A stretch of DNA of 64,000 nt from Cordia subcordata. Taxonomy: Eukaryota > Streptophyta > Magnoliopsida > Boraginales > Cordiaceae. A model generated the notes under the pieces. The model ran no database searches, had not been told where the DNA came from, and saw only the letters and a program-made list of their open reading frames with translations. The stretch spans positions 7,750,001-7,814,000 of the forward strand of contig JAPTOF010000014.1 of the NCBI GenBank assembly GCA_028554755.1, read 5' to 3'. The position numbers and the translations under genes are program-made. This document shows, in pieces, positions 1 through 11,905 of this stretch. How positions within the stretch are numbered: position 1 is the first letter of the stretch; each line of letters starts with the position of its first letter.

Positions 1-1352
1 AAACGAGATTAAACAATTGCCTGAGGTTAATGCAACTGGTGGTGTTTGTTCTGTTTGCATGGAAGGTTTCCGATCAGCAAGTGGTGAAAGTGGTAAGCAA
101 GTCCCATGTGGCCACGTCTTCCATTCCACTTGTATTGCAAACTGGCTCTCTCTCCATAACTCTTGCCCTCTATGCCGATCCTCTGTCAAGTCCATTACCA
201 AGGTCCGTCAATAAATTCTAAGGCGAATCGAGACGTGACTGCTACGAGTCTGAAAAGATTACTCTTTCTAAACTCGCGAGGCTCTAAAACCATGATACAT
301 AAAACAAAAATTGATATGAATCTTTCAAGAATTCTGAAGGCTCGCGACAGTCACGGTCTCGGGTTCGCCTTGGTGGATTTGGGGTGTGACAGTGTGGATG
401 GCTCGTAATTTCTTTTTTTAGTTTGAAGGGCGGTCCCGGATTCACTTTGGCGGATTTGGGGTGTAACAGTGTGGATGGCTCGTATTTTTTTTCCAGTTAA
501 AAGGAAGGTCTGACGGATAAAGACATACAATCGAAATGGTTAGACAACCGGATCCCGAGCGAGAAGGGAGGAGAGGAAAAAAAAGAAAGAAAGAAAAGAG
601 TTGAGTTTTAAAGCCTTGTGATAGTTCTTTGAATGTTTGTTATTAAGTTTAGAATTATTTGTATTAATTGTTCTTCTTCATATGAGATTTACAGCCTTGG
701 GATCATTTCAAACAAAACCTTAGCCGCTGAAGGCATGAGGTTTTGGCATCTGTATATTATCTGCAAATTAGCGAATAGTGGATAAAAACATTGTGATATT
801 TCTTGTTCAAATTGTGGGCTTATCTGCTGGTACGACAATCTGCTGTGAAGTTAGACTAATTGATGTAAACGGCCCTTGGCATGATCGCCCTTTTTTTTTT
901 TTTTTTTGGTGTGGGTCTGAGGTCCTTGGCATCGAAAAGTTGCGATTAGGTAGGGCCACGTGGTATATATAAATTCCATAAAAATTTTTATCAGCTACGT
1001 ATAAGACATCTTTGTTTTATCCACGTCTTTAATTAGAGGAGAATTCGACTTAACTGGTGCACTGTATAAGAGACGTATTATACGCCTAAAATTTGTCAGT
1101 TGGTGATGGTTTTTGCCAGTTAAATTTCTTTGTCACCAAAAAAAATAAATCTTTTATTAGAGAAGAAGAAAATTAACTGAAGGATCCAAGTCTAAAGTAA
1201 CAGATCAGTCTGTTTATTTTGCATAATTATGAGGAATATGCCTGAAAATTATTCAGGTACCCGTCAAAATGCGTGATCCTAGTAGACTAGAACAGAGATA
1301 TGATCCCTGTCACAGGTTTTGTAAGATTAAATTTTTTTCTTCAAGTTTGACT
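1..1352. repeat. Segmental duplication, copy A
   Basis: Base 1 aligns to base 7180 and similarity continues through the RING gene and about 1.1 kb of 3' flank, ending near 1352 (8563 in copy B). The 3' flank contains no other gene. Differences are scattered substitutions and small indels, for example a longer A/G-rich run in copy B near 7757 and a shorter T-run region near 8060. After 1352 copy A continues into about 3.2 kb that is absent from copy B. Confidence 0.85.
2..214 (+). CDS. RING-H2 finger protein, 5'-truncated by window edge
   Basis: The reading frame is open from base 2 and ends in TAA at 212-214. It matches residues 45-113 of the complete paralogue at 7052-7393, with one visible difference (Lys instead of Glu before the QLPEV motif). 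It contains the whole C3H2C3 zinc finger (CSVC, then PCGHVFH, then SCPLC), so it should bind two zincs and recruit an E2 enzyme as an E3 ubiquitin ligase. The first roughly 44 codons, including the start and the conserved N-terminal motif, lie before the window. Near-identity to the second copy and shared 3' flanks show a recent segmental duplication. Family assignment is firm; the substrate is unknown. Confidence 0.85.
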   Translation, partial: NEIKQLPEVNATGGVCSVCMEGFRSASGESGKQVPCGHVFHSTCIANWLSLHNSCPLCRSSVKSITKVRQ

Positions 1353-3002
1353 ATTTCTACGATTTTGGAAAGTTTTCTGTGCTTTTCTTTGTTGGGGTGT
1401 GTGTGTTTTTTCTAATTCATCTTTCGTTTTGAACAAGGAGCAATTATTACGATTTATACATGTTATGTTTCAGACGGAATACTTTTATTAGTTATTTCTA
1501 ATAGTTTTTTTTATTTTTTCCTTAAATTTAAGTAATTTGAGTTATTTTCTTATAATTTAGGATCTCCTATTTTCAGTTCTATTCCAACAGCTCTTCTATT
1601 TTTTATCAAACTTTCAATTTAAGGAATCCCTATTTTAGTTTTACTCCAACAGCTATCCTATTTTAAAATATTACAGTCTTAAACCTATGGAGAATAGGGG
1701 ATGGGATTTGGGTTTTGGCTTTAGGGGATGAAAAAAAATCCTATATATGGGTGTTTTGTTTTTGTGTTTTGAAAAAATTCAAATTTTGGGGAATGAGATA
1801 GGAGAGTTATTGGAGTACATTAGCACCAATTACTCTCCTAAATATGAGGTTTTTTTATGTTTAGGGTTGCTGTTAAAGTAAGCCTTAGCACCTGATAGGA
1901 TATTTTTATGAAATTATGTTGATTTCCATCTTATTGGCTAAATGACTCTTGCTAAGTTTCATAATTGAAAGTACTCTTCCTACAGTCGTAGTTATTGAGT
2001 TACAACTCACGGATTAAAGTCATTTTAACAAACAAATAAACTAACATCACACTTTAAAAAATATTGCATTGACAAGAATTTCAATTAATGTCAATCAAAG
2101 ACAAGAACTAATTAATATGATATAAATATGCATAACTCAAATAAATTTGATGATTAATATGGAGCACCCAATGGACTAATCCAACAAAAGATCAAGATGA
2201 TAACATCACAACTTTCTCAAACCTTTTGTTCTAGCACCTATAGTCTAATAAAAAATGCCTTCTTTTCCCTAACTTTTAATAGCGAGTTTGGCATTTAGTT
2301 AAGAAATTTAATTTTGTGAAAATGTCTTTCTAATACGAACTTTTAGTCAAATGGGATTTTGGTAAAAACAAAAATGTGTTTGGTTATTTTTTATGTGAAA
2401 TAAACTTTTACAGAATAAGATGGTGTTCGGTTTTACATTTGGAAATAATTGTTGGTTGCATAAATTACTGAAATGGATATTTTGAACTAATATTGTTTGC
2501 TTTCTATAACATACTATTTTATACATATTTCTATTGGCTTGAAAAAAACTCTTTAAAAAAATTATAGTTATAATTAAAAATACTAAAACAAAAATAAAAT
2601 ATATTGGCAAAATAAAACTATAGATCATTTCAATCTGATGAGAAACTAAGAACCCGAAATGAAATAAAATAGGGATAGGAAAAAGTGGATTGGCTATTGA
2701 CATAATGAAAAATTAAAGAGGATATTTTTGTTCAAAAATATATTAAAACACCGTTAGCAAAAAGGCAATCAGAGAAGTAAAAAATTTAACTTCTCCATTT
2801 AGCCTCAAAACTCAATCGACTTTAATCAAAACCAACTTTTAGAATGTAAAACCAAATACTCTTATTTTCTTTAAATGGATTTTTAAATTCTAAAAGTCAA
2901 TTTAGCTCTCCAAACGGAAAACCAAACAGGCTCTGAGTAGTTAAATGGTTTGGCGTTGTTGTTGAAAAAGGGAAAGCTAGGATCACGTTGAGGGTTTAGG
3001 TG
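1353..3002. other. AT-rich intergenic DNA with a possible MITE
   Basis: I see no gene. The part at about 2285-2940 starts with a GAGTTTGG-type end and finishes with CCAAACAGGCTC, the usual ends of Tourist or hAT MITEs, but the terminal match is short. A minus-strand open frame at 2347-2703 is low-complexity and looks incidental. Confidence 0.35.
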
Positions 3003-4330
3003 TGTTAGCTAAATATTCATTATTGATTTTGATGATGAAAATATACGCATTATTTGACTAAATAGCTTCTTGTGAAAATGAAATGATATTTAGTTGAAGC
3101 TTTGAAAGATTGAAGAAAATGTGCAAAAAAAAGCATTATTTGAAGAAGGAGAAGGTGAGAAGGCATAAGGAGGAGAAGAGAAGTCATAAAGGATACCTGA
3201 TATTATTTTTCCTTCTTGCTCTCTATGTGAAATGCCTATATATTGTGTGGAGTTGGCTCAAACTCTCTTTTTCTTGTTTAAAGCAAAATTTTTAGGTCTT
3301 GCACATTTGATATAACATTTGCACAAATGTATTTGAATGCACACATAGTGAAAAAATGAGTTTTTGGGGTATTTCAAATAACAACATATGCTTTCAAATT
3401 ATTACAAAATGATTTGGAGTTGTAAAAATTGCACTTAAAATGATTTTTGCAAAACTCTGGCTTTACTTCACATTCTGGAGTAGTAGGACCCCCCAACGGG
3501 TCACCGGCTGACTTGGGTGGGTCGCCCGGCCAAAACAGAAAGGTGAAGAAAAAGCTGGACCCCCTAGCCGGTTGACCAGCTAAGGCGTCTGGCCTAGTCA
3601 GAGAAGGAAAAGGGATAGCCGGACAACCCAGTCGGTCGACCGGCTGAACGGGTGCTGTAATAAATGCAATAGCCGTTTATTACCATTCTGGCTGAAAAAT
3701 TCATTTCTTCTTCACCTATCAAATCCCTAACCCCCAAAATCTCTTTAAATACTCATTCAATACACATTCTAATCAATCAATTGAAGTGTGCTAAAGTGTT
3801 TATCATCATACAATCTATCTTTAAGCCATTCTTGCAATATATTTGAGTTTTCAAGAGCTTATTCATCTTCTTCTTGAAGAAAATTTTAAATTCAATCTTT
3901 TCTTAATTCTTGAGCATATACACACTTTGAGAGCTATAAACTTTATGAGATTTATTCATTAAATCTTGCAAAGTGTGGGGAAATCCTAAAAGGTGAATCT
4001 CTTAGGTTCTTTGACGTTAGGGTTCAAAGAGATTGTAAGAACTTGGTTTGTGTTTCACCAAGATTTGAAGAAGCATCTTAGTGGAGATTTTTGAAGTCCT
4101 AAGGGGAGCATCCTTGGGTGGTGGACGTAGGCTTGGCCGAACCACTTTAAATCATTTGTTTCTTCTCTCATTATACTTTCATTTTTATACTTGCTTATTT
4201 TGCTTACATTGTGTTTGATATATTGATTGTTAGAAGTTGTAAATTTTCTAAGAATTTTTTTTAAAGAGAAAATTAGTACTTAGATCTTAATTCACTCCCC
4301 CCCCCCCTCTTAAGATATTTGCACCCACAA
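3003..4330 (+). mobile_element. Probable solo or truncated copia-type LTR
   Basis: The stretch opens with TGTTAGCTAAAT followed by TGATTTTGATGATG, a common start of large Ty1/copia LTRs in plants. It then carries GC-richer CGGTCGACCGGCT-type repeats (3490-3650) and a transcribed-leader-like stretch (3780-4170). It ends near a C-run followed by TCTTAAG (4296-4312), the usual 3' end of such LTRs. No internal region or second LTR is present, so it is a solo or truncated LTR. The right boundary is approximate. Confidence 0.45.
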
Positions 4331-4515
4331 GGTGTCAATGAGATTTGGGGGTGTGAAAATTCTATTTTGTTGGGGTCCCTTTTTATAATTTTTTTTTCAA
4401 GGGAGGCAACACCGTGGAGATTGATTATCATTATAGAGAAAAAGTCACTCTTACATCCTTGCCTAGAAGGTTCCAAATAGCATTTGATGGATTCCCAAAA
4501 ATGTGCATTAATTCT

Positions 4516-4985
4516 TAATGGTAGAGTTAGTCCAAAGTCTACAACGTAATTAGTATACCTGTTTGCTTATTTATAAATATGCGATGCCTAAACGCTAAAT
4601 GTCTAAACATCTTCTTACATTCCTCCAAAAAGGACGAGAAAGGTCTTATCTGTTGTATAGAATTATGAATCTGCTGCATGAGTACTTGAGAATCAGTCTC
4701 AATCTCGAGTATTGTTGCGCCTTATTTGATAGCTTCATGGAGACCTTTGTCAAACAATATCTGGCTTTTGCCATGTTTTTTGTAGTCAATCCACGATTAA
4801 CAACAAAATCCAAAAATCTATCCACCATATTCATCACATATCATTCTTCCTAGTGCGGCAAACCTTGAATTTCTTTTCGAACATCCATCAAAATTAATCT
4901 TCCAATGACTCTTCGGCAGTTTCCATTTGATACAAGCAAGCTTGTAGTGGATTGGGATAAGCTTCTCTCCTTGATCTCTTAAGCA
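4516..4985 (-). pseudogene. RNase H-like (LINE-type RVT_3) relic, copy A
   Basis: On the minus strand, frame pieces read KWKLPKSHWKINFDGCSKRN and, further on, LEIETDSQVLMQQIHNSI followed by a FLEEC motif. These match the RNase H domain found at the end of plant non-LTR retrotransposons and derived cellular RVT_3 proteins (INFDG around the first acidic residue, ETDS around a later one). Internal stops and frame changes separate the pieces, so it is dead. A second copy lies at 8566-9045. Confidence 0.6.
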
Positions 4986-5017
4986 TCCTTAACGTTTAAC
5001 TAATGTTATAGATAGTA

Positions 5018-5890
5018 TTAGGGTTGGCAATGGGGCATCGCCTCACCCCGCCCCGCAGGGTTGGGGCAGGGTTTTTGTTGAAAAACCCTTAGGCAAGGTG
5101 AAGTGGGGTTATTTTGCCGACCCCGTTACTAGGGCGGGGCGGGGTCGTGGTATATTGACCCCGCCCTAGTATATATATATATATATGTCTTATTTTTTTA
5201 TTGTTCTATATTATTTACTTAGATTTATATTATTTATCTTGATGATGTTTGTTGATATTTAATAATTTAACAACACAATTCGTAAATAAATAATAGTTCA
5301 TAAAACTTTTTATACTAAGATTATAATTTTTAACACTTTTAGTTATATATATATGTGTGTGTGTGTGTGTATATACCACATTCCAGAAGAGTCCTTAATT
5401 TCCCTTAACCCTTCTCCACCCTACCTACCCTATACGTTTTCCACTACTCCATGAACCCCCCTACGCCCTGCGATCGGTGGCTACTACATTCCTTACCCCC
5501 CTCACCTTATATCCCATCCTTGCAAACAAAACCTCCCATGCCCTCACCGCTCTCACTTCTAACCCCTATGCTACAACCAAAATCCCACCTCCCCAACCCC
5601 ATCACCTCCACTCCTTACCTTGACAACGTCGTCAGCGATTCCCCAATAACCACCCCGTTGCCCCATTGCAACTACCACCCCTCTTTTACAAGCTTTTCAG
5701 TTGGTTGATTTTTTTTTTTGAGGTTTTGGTATTGTTAGGAGATTTAGGTGTTTAGGGATTATGAAATTGTAGATCTAGGGATTTTTCATTTTTTTCTTCA
5801 AATTTTCATTTTTCATTTTTTTGTGGCAAATTTTAGTATTTCTAGGCTTTTGTCATCTTATTGCTTTTCTTTTCAAAATTATACCATGCA
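5018..5890. mobile_element. hAT-like non-autonomous element, truncated copy
   Basis: It begins TAGGGTTGGCAATGGGGC, which resembles a widespread plant hAT-type end, followed by a GC-rich segment with internal inverted runs (5040-5170), (TA)n/(TG)n tracts and a C-rich block (5400-5680). The matching element at 9058-10732 continues to a right end; this copy loses similarity near 5885. The open frame at 5451-5708 is a shadow of the C-rich block, not a protein gene. Confidence 0.4.
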
Positions 5891-6860
5891 CCCAAGGTAT
5901 GGTATATCCAAATGTGCATGGTGTACCTCTTAATAAATCTCACACTGACTGTCAAATCAACGTGAAATTTAACAAGTTTACCCTTCTTATACTGACGAAC
6001 ATAACACAACAGTCTGATTGTTGATCGGACCCCGATACCACCTCCGACTACGAGCTCTGAAATTGTTCAAAGATTGTAAACATATCATTAACATGTTATG
6101 AACATATTATTTGTAGATTGTGAACATAACTTAAAGAGTCCTAGATATGTAATTTATTTTTGTGAATATATGATATAAAACTTTTGAGCATAAAATATAA
6201 AAGTAATAGATATATAAATTGTGAAAAATTAAAAATTTTGAACATAAAGTGTTAAAATTATAAACATATAATAAACGATTATAAATAATTAAAAGTTATG
6301 AATATATAGTATAAAAATTGTAAACTTGTAATAACAAAGCTAAGAGTGTGCTATTGGAGAGTGCACAATACTAAGTAAGTATATAATATTTAAAATGCAC
6401 GATATTCAGTCCCCTACTTGGCCAATAGGCCTTCTTTTTTTTTTTTTGGTTTTCCACAATCTCGTAAATGTCTTTTATTAATATTAAATTTTTTAGACTT
6501 TTGATCAATAAAATAAAATAAAATCTGCAATTAGCGGAGTGCGATTAGCCGCGTCAATGCATTGAATTCGCAGCAAGCAAGTGGCTCTTGATAATCACGT
6601 TCATCGTTGACATCCCCTCTTGTTTTGCAAAAAAAATTAACACACATATATGGTATCGACTATTTTACCATAAAATCTATTTACTATCATTGTTTAATAT
6701 GATTTACAACTTTTTTTTTTCAACTTTTAACGTTAAAATCTAAAATATAATATTATTCAAAACATAATATTTACAAAAATTTATATTATAAAATTAATAT
6801 TGAACTCCATACATCACAGGGGAAGAATGCTAATAACTATATTATCAATTATCGAGGTGA
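5891..6860. other. AT-rich spacer with no recognised feature
   Basis: The stretch is AT-rich with short T-runs. I see no gene, no convincing terminal repeats and no RNA gene. Confidence 0.5.
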
Positions 6861-6939
6861 ATTATAAAATCGTCCACTTGCCATGCCCCTCCAAAGACCC
6901 CACCCTCCGCTTGCATCTGCGCGTATAATTATATTCACA

Positions 6940-7010
6940 TCCACTTTCATTGATTATATATATACATATATATACATATACACGCACACATGTATATGTA
7001 TATATGTGTG
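6940..7010 (+). promoter_or_regulatory. TA/CA microsatellite in RING-H2 promoter
   Basis: Alternating TATATACA and CACACATG tracts lie 40-110 bp before the start codon of the RING gene. A (CA)n tract sits similarly upstream of the paralogue at 25580. The TA-rich part could serve as the TATA region, but no single TATA box stands out. Confidence 0.35.
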
Positions 7011-7051
7011 TGCCCTTCCCTCCATAGTCATTATCCCGAAAGTCAAAAAAC

Positions 7052-7393
7052 ATGTCACGACTAAACCTTGATGAACTTTGCGACCTGGATATGGCTTTGA
7101 CCATGGTGGATAATTCAAGCCATGGTGGTGTTGCTACGACCTCCAAGATGTCCGATTCAGACACCATGTGCTCCATCACAAACGAGATTGAACAATTGCC
7201 TGAGGTTAATGCAACGGGTGGTGTTTGTTCTGTTTGCATGGAAGGTTTCCGATCAGCAAGTGGTGAAAGTGGTAAGCAAGTCCCATGTGGCCACGTCTTC
7301 CATTCCACTTGTATTGCAAACTGGCTCTCTCTCCATAACTCTTGCCCTCTATGCCGATCCTCTGTCAAGTCCATTACCAAGGTCCGTCAATAA
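7052..7393 (+). CDS. RING-H2 finger protein (complete copy)
   Basis: This intronless gene encodes 113 residues and is a predicted cytosolic or nuclear E3 ubiquitin ligase. The zinc ligands are Cys59, Cys62, Cys79, His81, His84, Cys87, Cys98 and Cys101, giving C-x2-C-x16-C-x1-H-x2-H-x2-C-x10-C-x2-C, a RING-H2 finger. Trp91 and Pro99 sit at the usual E2-contact positions. There is no membrane segment or signal peptide, so it is not a classical ATL protein. Residues 4-17 (LNLDELCDLDMALT) form a motif shared with the paralogues at 13121 and 25580, where it reads xFDQLFDLDMAL. The ATG follows a TA/CA-rich promoter. The substrate is unknown; ubiquitin ligase function is inferred from the finger. 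Confidence 0.9.
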   Translation: MSRLNLDELCDLDMALTMVDNSSHGGVATTSKMSDSDTMCSITNEIEQLPEVNATGGVCSVCMEGFRSASGESGKQVPCGHVFHSTCIANWLSLHNSCPLCRSSVKSITKVRQ

Positions 7394-8563
7394 ATTCTAA
7401 GGCGAATCGAGACGTGACTGCTACGAGTCTGAAAAGATTACTCTTTCTAAACCGCGAGGCTCTAAAACCATGATACATAAAACAAAAATTGACATGAATC
7501 TTTCAAGAATTCTGAAGGCTCGCGACAGTTACGGTCTTGGGTTTGCCTTGGCGGATTTGGGTTGTGACAGTGTGGATGGCTCGTAATTTCTTTTTTTAGT
7601 TTGAAGGGCGGTCCCGGATTCACTTTGGCGGATTTGGGGTGTAACAGTGTGGGTGGCTTGTATTATTTTTTTCAGTTAAAAGGAAGGTCTGACGGATAAA
7701 GACGTGCATCGAAATGGTTAGACAACCGGATCCCGAGCGACAACGGAGGAGGGGAAAAAAAGAAAGAAAGAAAGAAAGAAAGAAAAGAGTTGAGTTTTAA
7801 AGCCTCGTGATAGTTCTTTGAATGTTTGTTATTAAGTTCAGAATTATTTGTATTAATTTTTCTTTTTCATATGATATCATCCTTGAGATCATTTCAAACA
7901 AAACCTTAGCCGCTGAAGGCATGAGGTTTTGGCATCTGTATATTATCTGCAAATTACCATAGAGTCGATAAAAACATTGTGATATTTCTTGTTCAAATTG
8001 CACGACAATCTGGTGTGAAGTTAGACTAATTGATGTAAACGGCCCTTGGCATGACCTCCCATTTTTTCTCCTTGGCATCGAAAAGTTGTTATTAGGTAGG
8101 GACATGTGGTATATATAAATTCGATGAAAATTTTTATCAGCCACGTATAAGACATCTTTGTTTCATTCACATCTTTAATTAGAAAAGAATTCGGCCTAAT
8201 TAGTGTATAGTATAAGAAACGTATTATACTTTCAAAATTTGTTAGTTGGTGATGGTTTTCGCTAATTGAATTTCTTTGTCATAAAAAAAAAATCTTTTAT
8301 TAGAGAAGAAGAAAATTAACCGAACGATCCAAGTTTAAAGTAACGGATCAGTCTGTTTATTTTGCGTAATTATGAGGAATATGCCTGAAAATTATTCGGG
8401 TACCTGTCAAAATGCATGATCCTAGTAATTAGCTATCGCTAATGCCTACTCCTGTATGGATATTGAAGTTTGATTACGAGGCAAAGGAAGATTAGAACAG
8501 AGATATGATCCCTGTCACAGGTATTGTAAGATTAAATTTTTTTCTTCAAGTTTGACTATTTTT
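7180..8563. repeat. Segmental duplication, copy B
   Basis: This is the counterpart of 1-1352. It contains most of the RING CDS and about 1.1 kb of 3' flank without another gene. At 8563 the sequence jumps directly into the RNase H relic that in copy A starts only at 4516, so copy A has an insertion or copy B a deletion of about 3.2 kb. Confidence 0.85.
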
Positions 8564-8565
8564 TT

Positions 8566-9045
8566 TAATGGTAGAGTTAGTCCAAAGTCTGCAAGCTAAT
8601 TAGTGCCCCTGTTTGCTTATTTATAAATGCGCGATACCTAAATCCTAAATGTCTAAACATCCTCTTACATTCCTCCAAAAAGGACGAGAAAGGTTTTATC
8701 TGTTGTATAAAACTATTAATCTGTTGTATGAGTACTTGAGAATCAGTCTCAATCTCGAGTATTGATGTGCCTTCATGGAGACCTTTGTTAAACGATGTCT
8801 AGCTTCTGCCACATTTTTTGTAGTCAATCCAAGATTAACAACAAAATCCAAAAATCTATCTACCATATTCATCACGTATCATTTCTCCTGTTGCAGCAAA
8901 CCTTGAATTTCTTTTCAAACATCCATCAAAATTAATCTTCCAATGACTCTTCGGTAGTTTCCATTTGATACAAGCAAGCTTGTGGTGGATTGGGACGAGC
9001 TTCTCTCCTTGATCTCTTAAGCATCCTTAACATTTTAACTAATGT
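8566..9045 (-). pseudogene. RNase H-like (LINE-type RVT_3) relic, copy B
   Basis: This is a second copy of the relic at 4516-4985. It has the same order of minus-strand motifs and further decay, including a short deletion near 8772. It is non-functional. Confidence 0.55.
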
Positions 9046-9057
9046 TATAGATGCTAT

Positions 9058-9341
9058 TAGGATTGGCAATGGGGCACTGCCGCACCTTGCCTTGTAGGGG
9101 TACCACGCGGGTTGGGGCAGGGTTTTTGTTGAAAAACCCTGGGGTTATGTCTTATTTTTTTTTATTTTTCTATATTATTGACTTAGTTTTATAATATTTA
9201 TCTTGATGATGCTTATTGATATTTAATAATTTAACAACACAATTAGTAAATAAATTATAGTTCATAAAACTTTTTAGACTAAGATTATAATTTTTTACAC
9301 TTTTTTAGTTATATATATATAAACACAAATATAATATATAT

Positions 9342-9372
<31 letters not shown>

Positions 9373-10732
9373 GATAGATATAGATATGCATACATAAATA
9401 TTCCACATCCAGAAGAGTCCTTAATTTCCCTCCACCCTCCTCCACCCCCACCTAGCCCATACATGTTCCACTACTCCACGAACCCCCCACCCCTTGCGGC
9501 CGGTGGCTACCCCAGTCCTTACCCCCCTCACCTCATATCTCATCCTTGCGAACAAAAAAGCCCCACACCCCCACCCCTTTCACCTCCATCCCCCCTACGC
9601 TGTGACCAAAACCCCACCTCCCCATCCCATCACCTTCACTCCCTACCCGACAACGTCATCAGCACTACTCCAATGACCACCCCGTTGCCCCACCCCAACT
9701 ACCACCCTTTTTTTCAAGCTTTTTAGTTGGTTATTATTTATTTTTTTTTGGAGATTTTGGTATTGTTAGGAGATTTAGGTGTTTGGGGATTATGAAATTG
9801 TAAATCTAGGGATTTTTCATCTTTTTCTAATTTGTTCTTCAAATTTTCATTTTTCATTTTTTTGTGGCAGATTTTAGTATTTCTAAGCTTTTTTTTCATC
9901 TTATGGCCTTTTCTTTTCAAAATTTTGTTTTTGATATTGGTTGGATATTTTAGTATTTTTAGGATTTTTCATCTTTTCTCAAAATTTCATTTTTTTTTAT
10001 TTTGTTAGAAAATTTGCGACCGGTGGCTACCCCAGTCCTTACCCCCCTCACCTCATATCTCATCCTTGCGAACAAAAAAGCCCCACACCCCCACCCCTTT
10101 CACCTCCATCCCCCCTACGCTGTGACCAAAACCCCACCTCCCCATCCCATCACCTTCACTCCCTACCCGACAACGTCATCAGCACTACTCCAATGACCAC
10201 CCCGTTGCCCCACCCCAACTACCACCCTTTTTTTCAAGCTTTTTAGTTGGTTATTATTTATTTTTTTTTGGAGATTTTGGTATTGTTAGGAGATTTAGGT
10301 GTTTGGGGATTATGAAATTGTAAATCTAGGGATTTTTCATCTTTTTCTAATTTGTTCTTCAAATTTTCATTTTTCATTTTTTTGTGGCAGATTTTAGTAT
10401 TTCTAAGCTTTTTTTTCATCTTATGGCCTTTTCTTTTCAAAATTTTGTTTTTGATATTGGTTGGATATTTTAGTATTTTTAGGATTTTTCATCTTTTCTC
10501 AAAATTTCATTTTTTTTTATTTTGTTAGAAAATTTTAGATTTTTATGAAAATTTATTTTTTCAAAAAAAATTTGGAACGGGTACTCCATAGGGTAGGGGT
10601 AATGTTTTCTTTCCCCCGATAGGGGCAGGGATGGGGTCAGGTAGTTACCCTCGTACTAGGTATATTTCACCAGGTATGGGGGTAGGAGTGTATGAATTTC
10701 ACCCCTATCCCACACTCCATTGTCATTCCGTG
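9058..10732. mobile_element. hAT-like non-autonomous element with internal duplication
   Basis: The left end TAGGATTGGCAATGGGG and the right end, read on the opposite strand as ACGGAATGACAATGGAG, form imperfect terminal inverted repeats. The flanks GATGCTAT and GATATTAT would be a degenerate 8-bp target duplication. There is no transposase frame. The interior holds (TA)n, a C-rich block and a 520-bp tandem duplication. The superfamily call rests on end similarity and duplication length only. Confidence 0.4.
9496..10535 (+). repeat. 520-bp tandem duplication, two near-identical units
   Basis: The units at 9496-10015 and 10016-10535 match base for base by eye apart from one difference near the left boundary (9499 versus 10019). 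The small open frames in each unit are identical shadows of the C-rich block. It is either a very recent duplication or an assembly artefact. Confidence 0.9.
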
Positions 10733-10739
10733 ATATTAT

Positions 10740-11488
10740 TTAAGGAGAAAAAAGAGGACCCCACTAGCCTGGCTATAATTTATTTGGCCTAGTCATTGTC
10801 TGGATAAACCTTTGAATTTATAACATCGTAGATTTTTTTATTCTTAGGCGAGAACAAATAACTAGCAATTTTTAAAAGATAAAGAGACTAGAGAAGACAA
10901 AGAAAAATGTACCTATCATTAGGGCTTTTCTTTTCCGTGACTAACGGCGGGCTATTTGTAAATTAAAATTTCTCAACATGTAGCTTAAGTTGGGTTCTCA
11001 CTAGGTGGTGTCAAGTTGATCATCCAGATTAAATTCACTATATATTTTATAAATGTTAAAATTTACAATCACAAAATTTTGGATCACTAGCAACCTGCGT
11101 AGCTAAAGGTAAAAAAATAAGATGAGTTTTAGACACTATATTGATTAAAGATATATCGACACTTAAATTAGTTGTGTGATAGAAAGAAATGACGTAAGAC
11201 TATGTAAAAAGGGCAAAGGAACCTTAGAAGTGTGAATAATGCAGGCTAGATGTATGTGAGCACCTATGTAGTAAGCTCGAGTGTCGATTGTTGTCATGTC
11301 GCTCCTCTGGCAGGAGGTGTTCATTTATTGTTGCGCTTGAGTCAAGAAGACTTCGACAACTTTGCTCTCGAGTAGACTTTTCAGAGTATCAACATTGAAT
11401 GCTAAAGTTATAATAGTTATCGATCCACATCTCTTTGAATGTTTAGGATATATACCTCCTAGCGTATGAGGATTGTCTAAATATGTAA
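10740..11488. other. Intergenic DNA with no recognised feature
   Basis: I see no gene, no terminal repeats and no RNA gene in this stretch. Confidence 0.5.
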
Positions 11489-11708
11489 GAAAATGATTTA
11501 TTTGGATTGATTTTTTTATATTTTTTTTAAAAAATTATATTAAATTTATAATAATTATTTAATTTGGCTTTAAAAAAAAAAGTTAAAACTCTGAAAAAAA
11601 TTTAAATACAATTTTATTTTAGAAGTCAGAATTTTTTGTTTTAAAAAAAATTATTTTTTAAAAACTGTTAAAAAAAAATACTTCTGAAAAAAACCAATCC
11701 AAACAAGC
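11489..11708. mobile_element. Small MITE-like inverted repeat
   Basis: The left side reads TTTGGATTGATTTTTTT and the right side is its approximate reverse complement, ending CCAATCCAAACAAGCCC. The middle is very A/T-rich. Such ends are common among plant hAT and Tourist-like MITEs; no clear target duplication was found. Confidence 0.4.
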
Positions 11709-11905
11709 CCTAAGTCTACTCTAAGTCACAGAAGGCTACGATATACTTCAAAGACATGGTATGGCATTGTACGGGACCATGTAACTATTTTGATCAAATA
11801 TGTTAAATGCGTTCTCCATCGGAAATAGACTAATTCCTGGACTCATACTAACCTACTTGGGTCATGCATGTAGGCCACGATAATCTTATAATCCAAATAC
11901 ATTTA

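Noticed and set aside
5451..5708. Proline-rich frame, repeated at 9463 and 9941
   Set aside because: It is part of a repeated C-rich transposon block and its sequence drifts without coding constraint.
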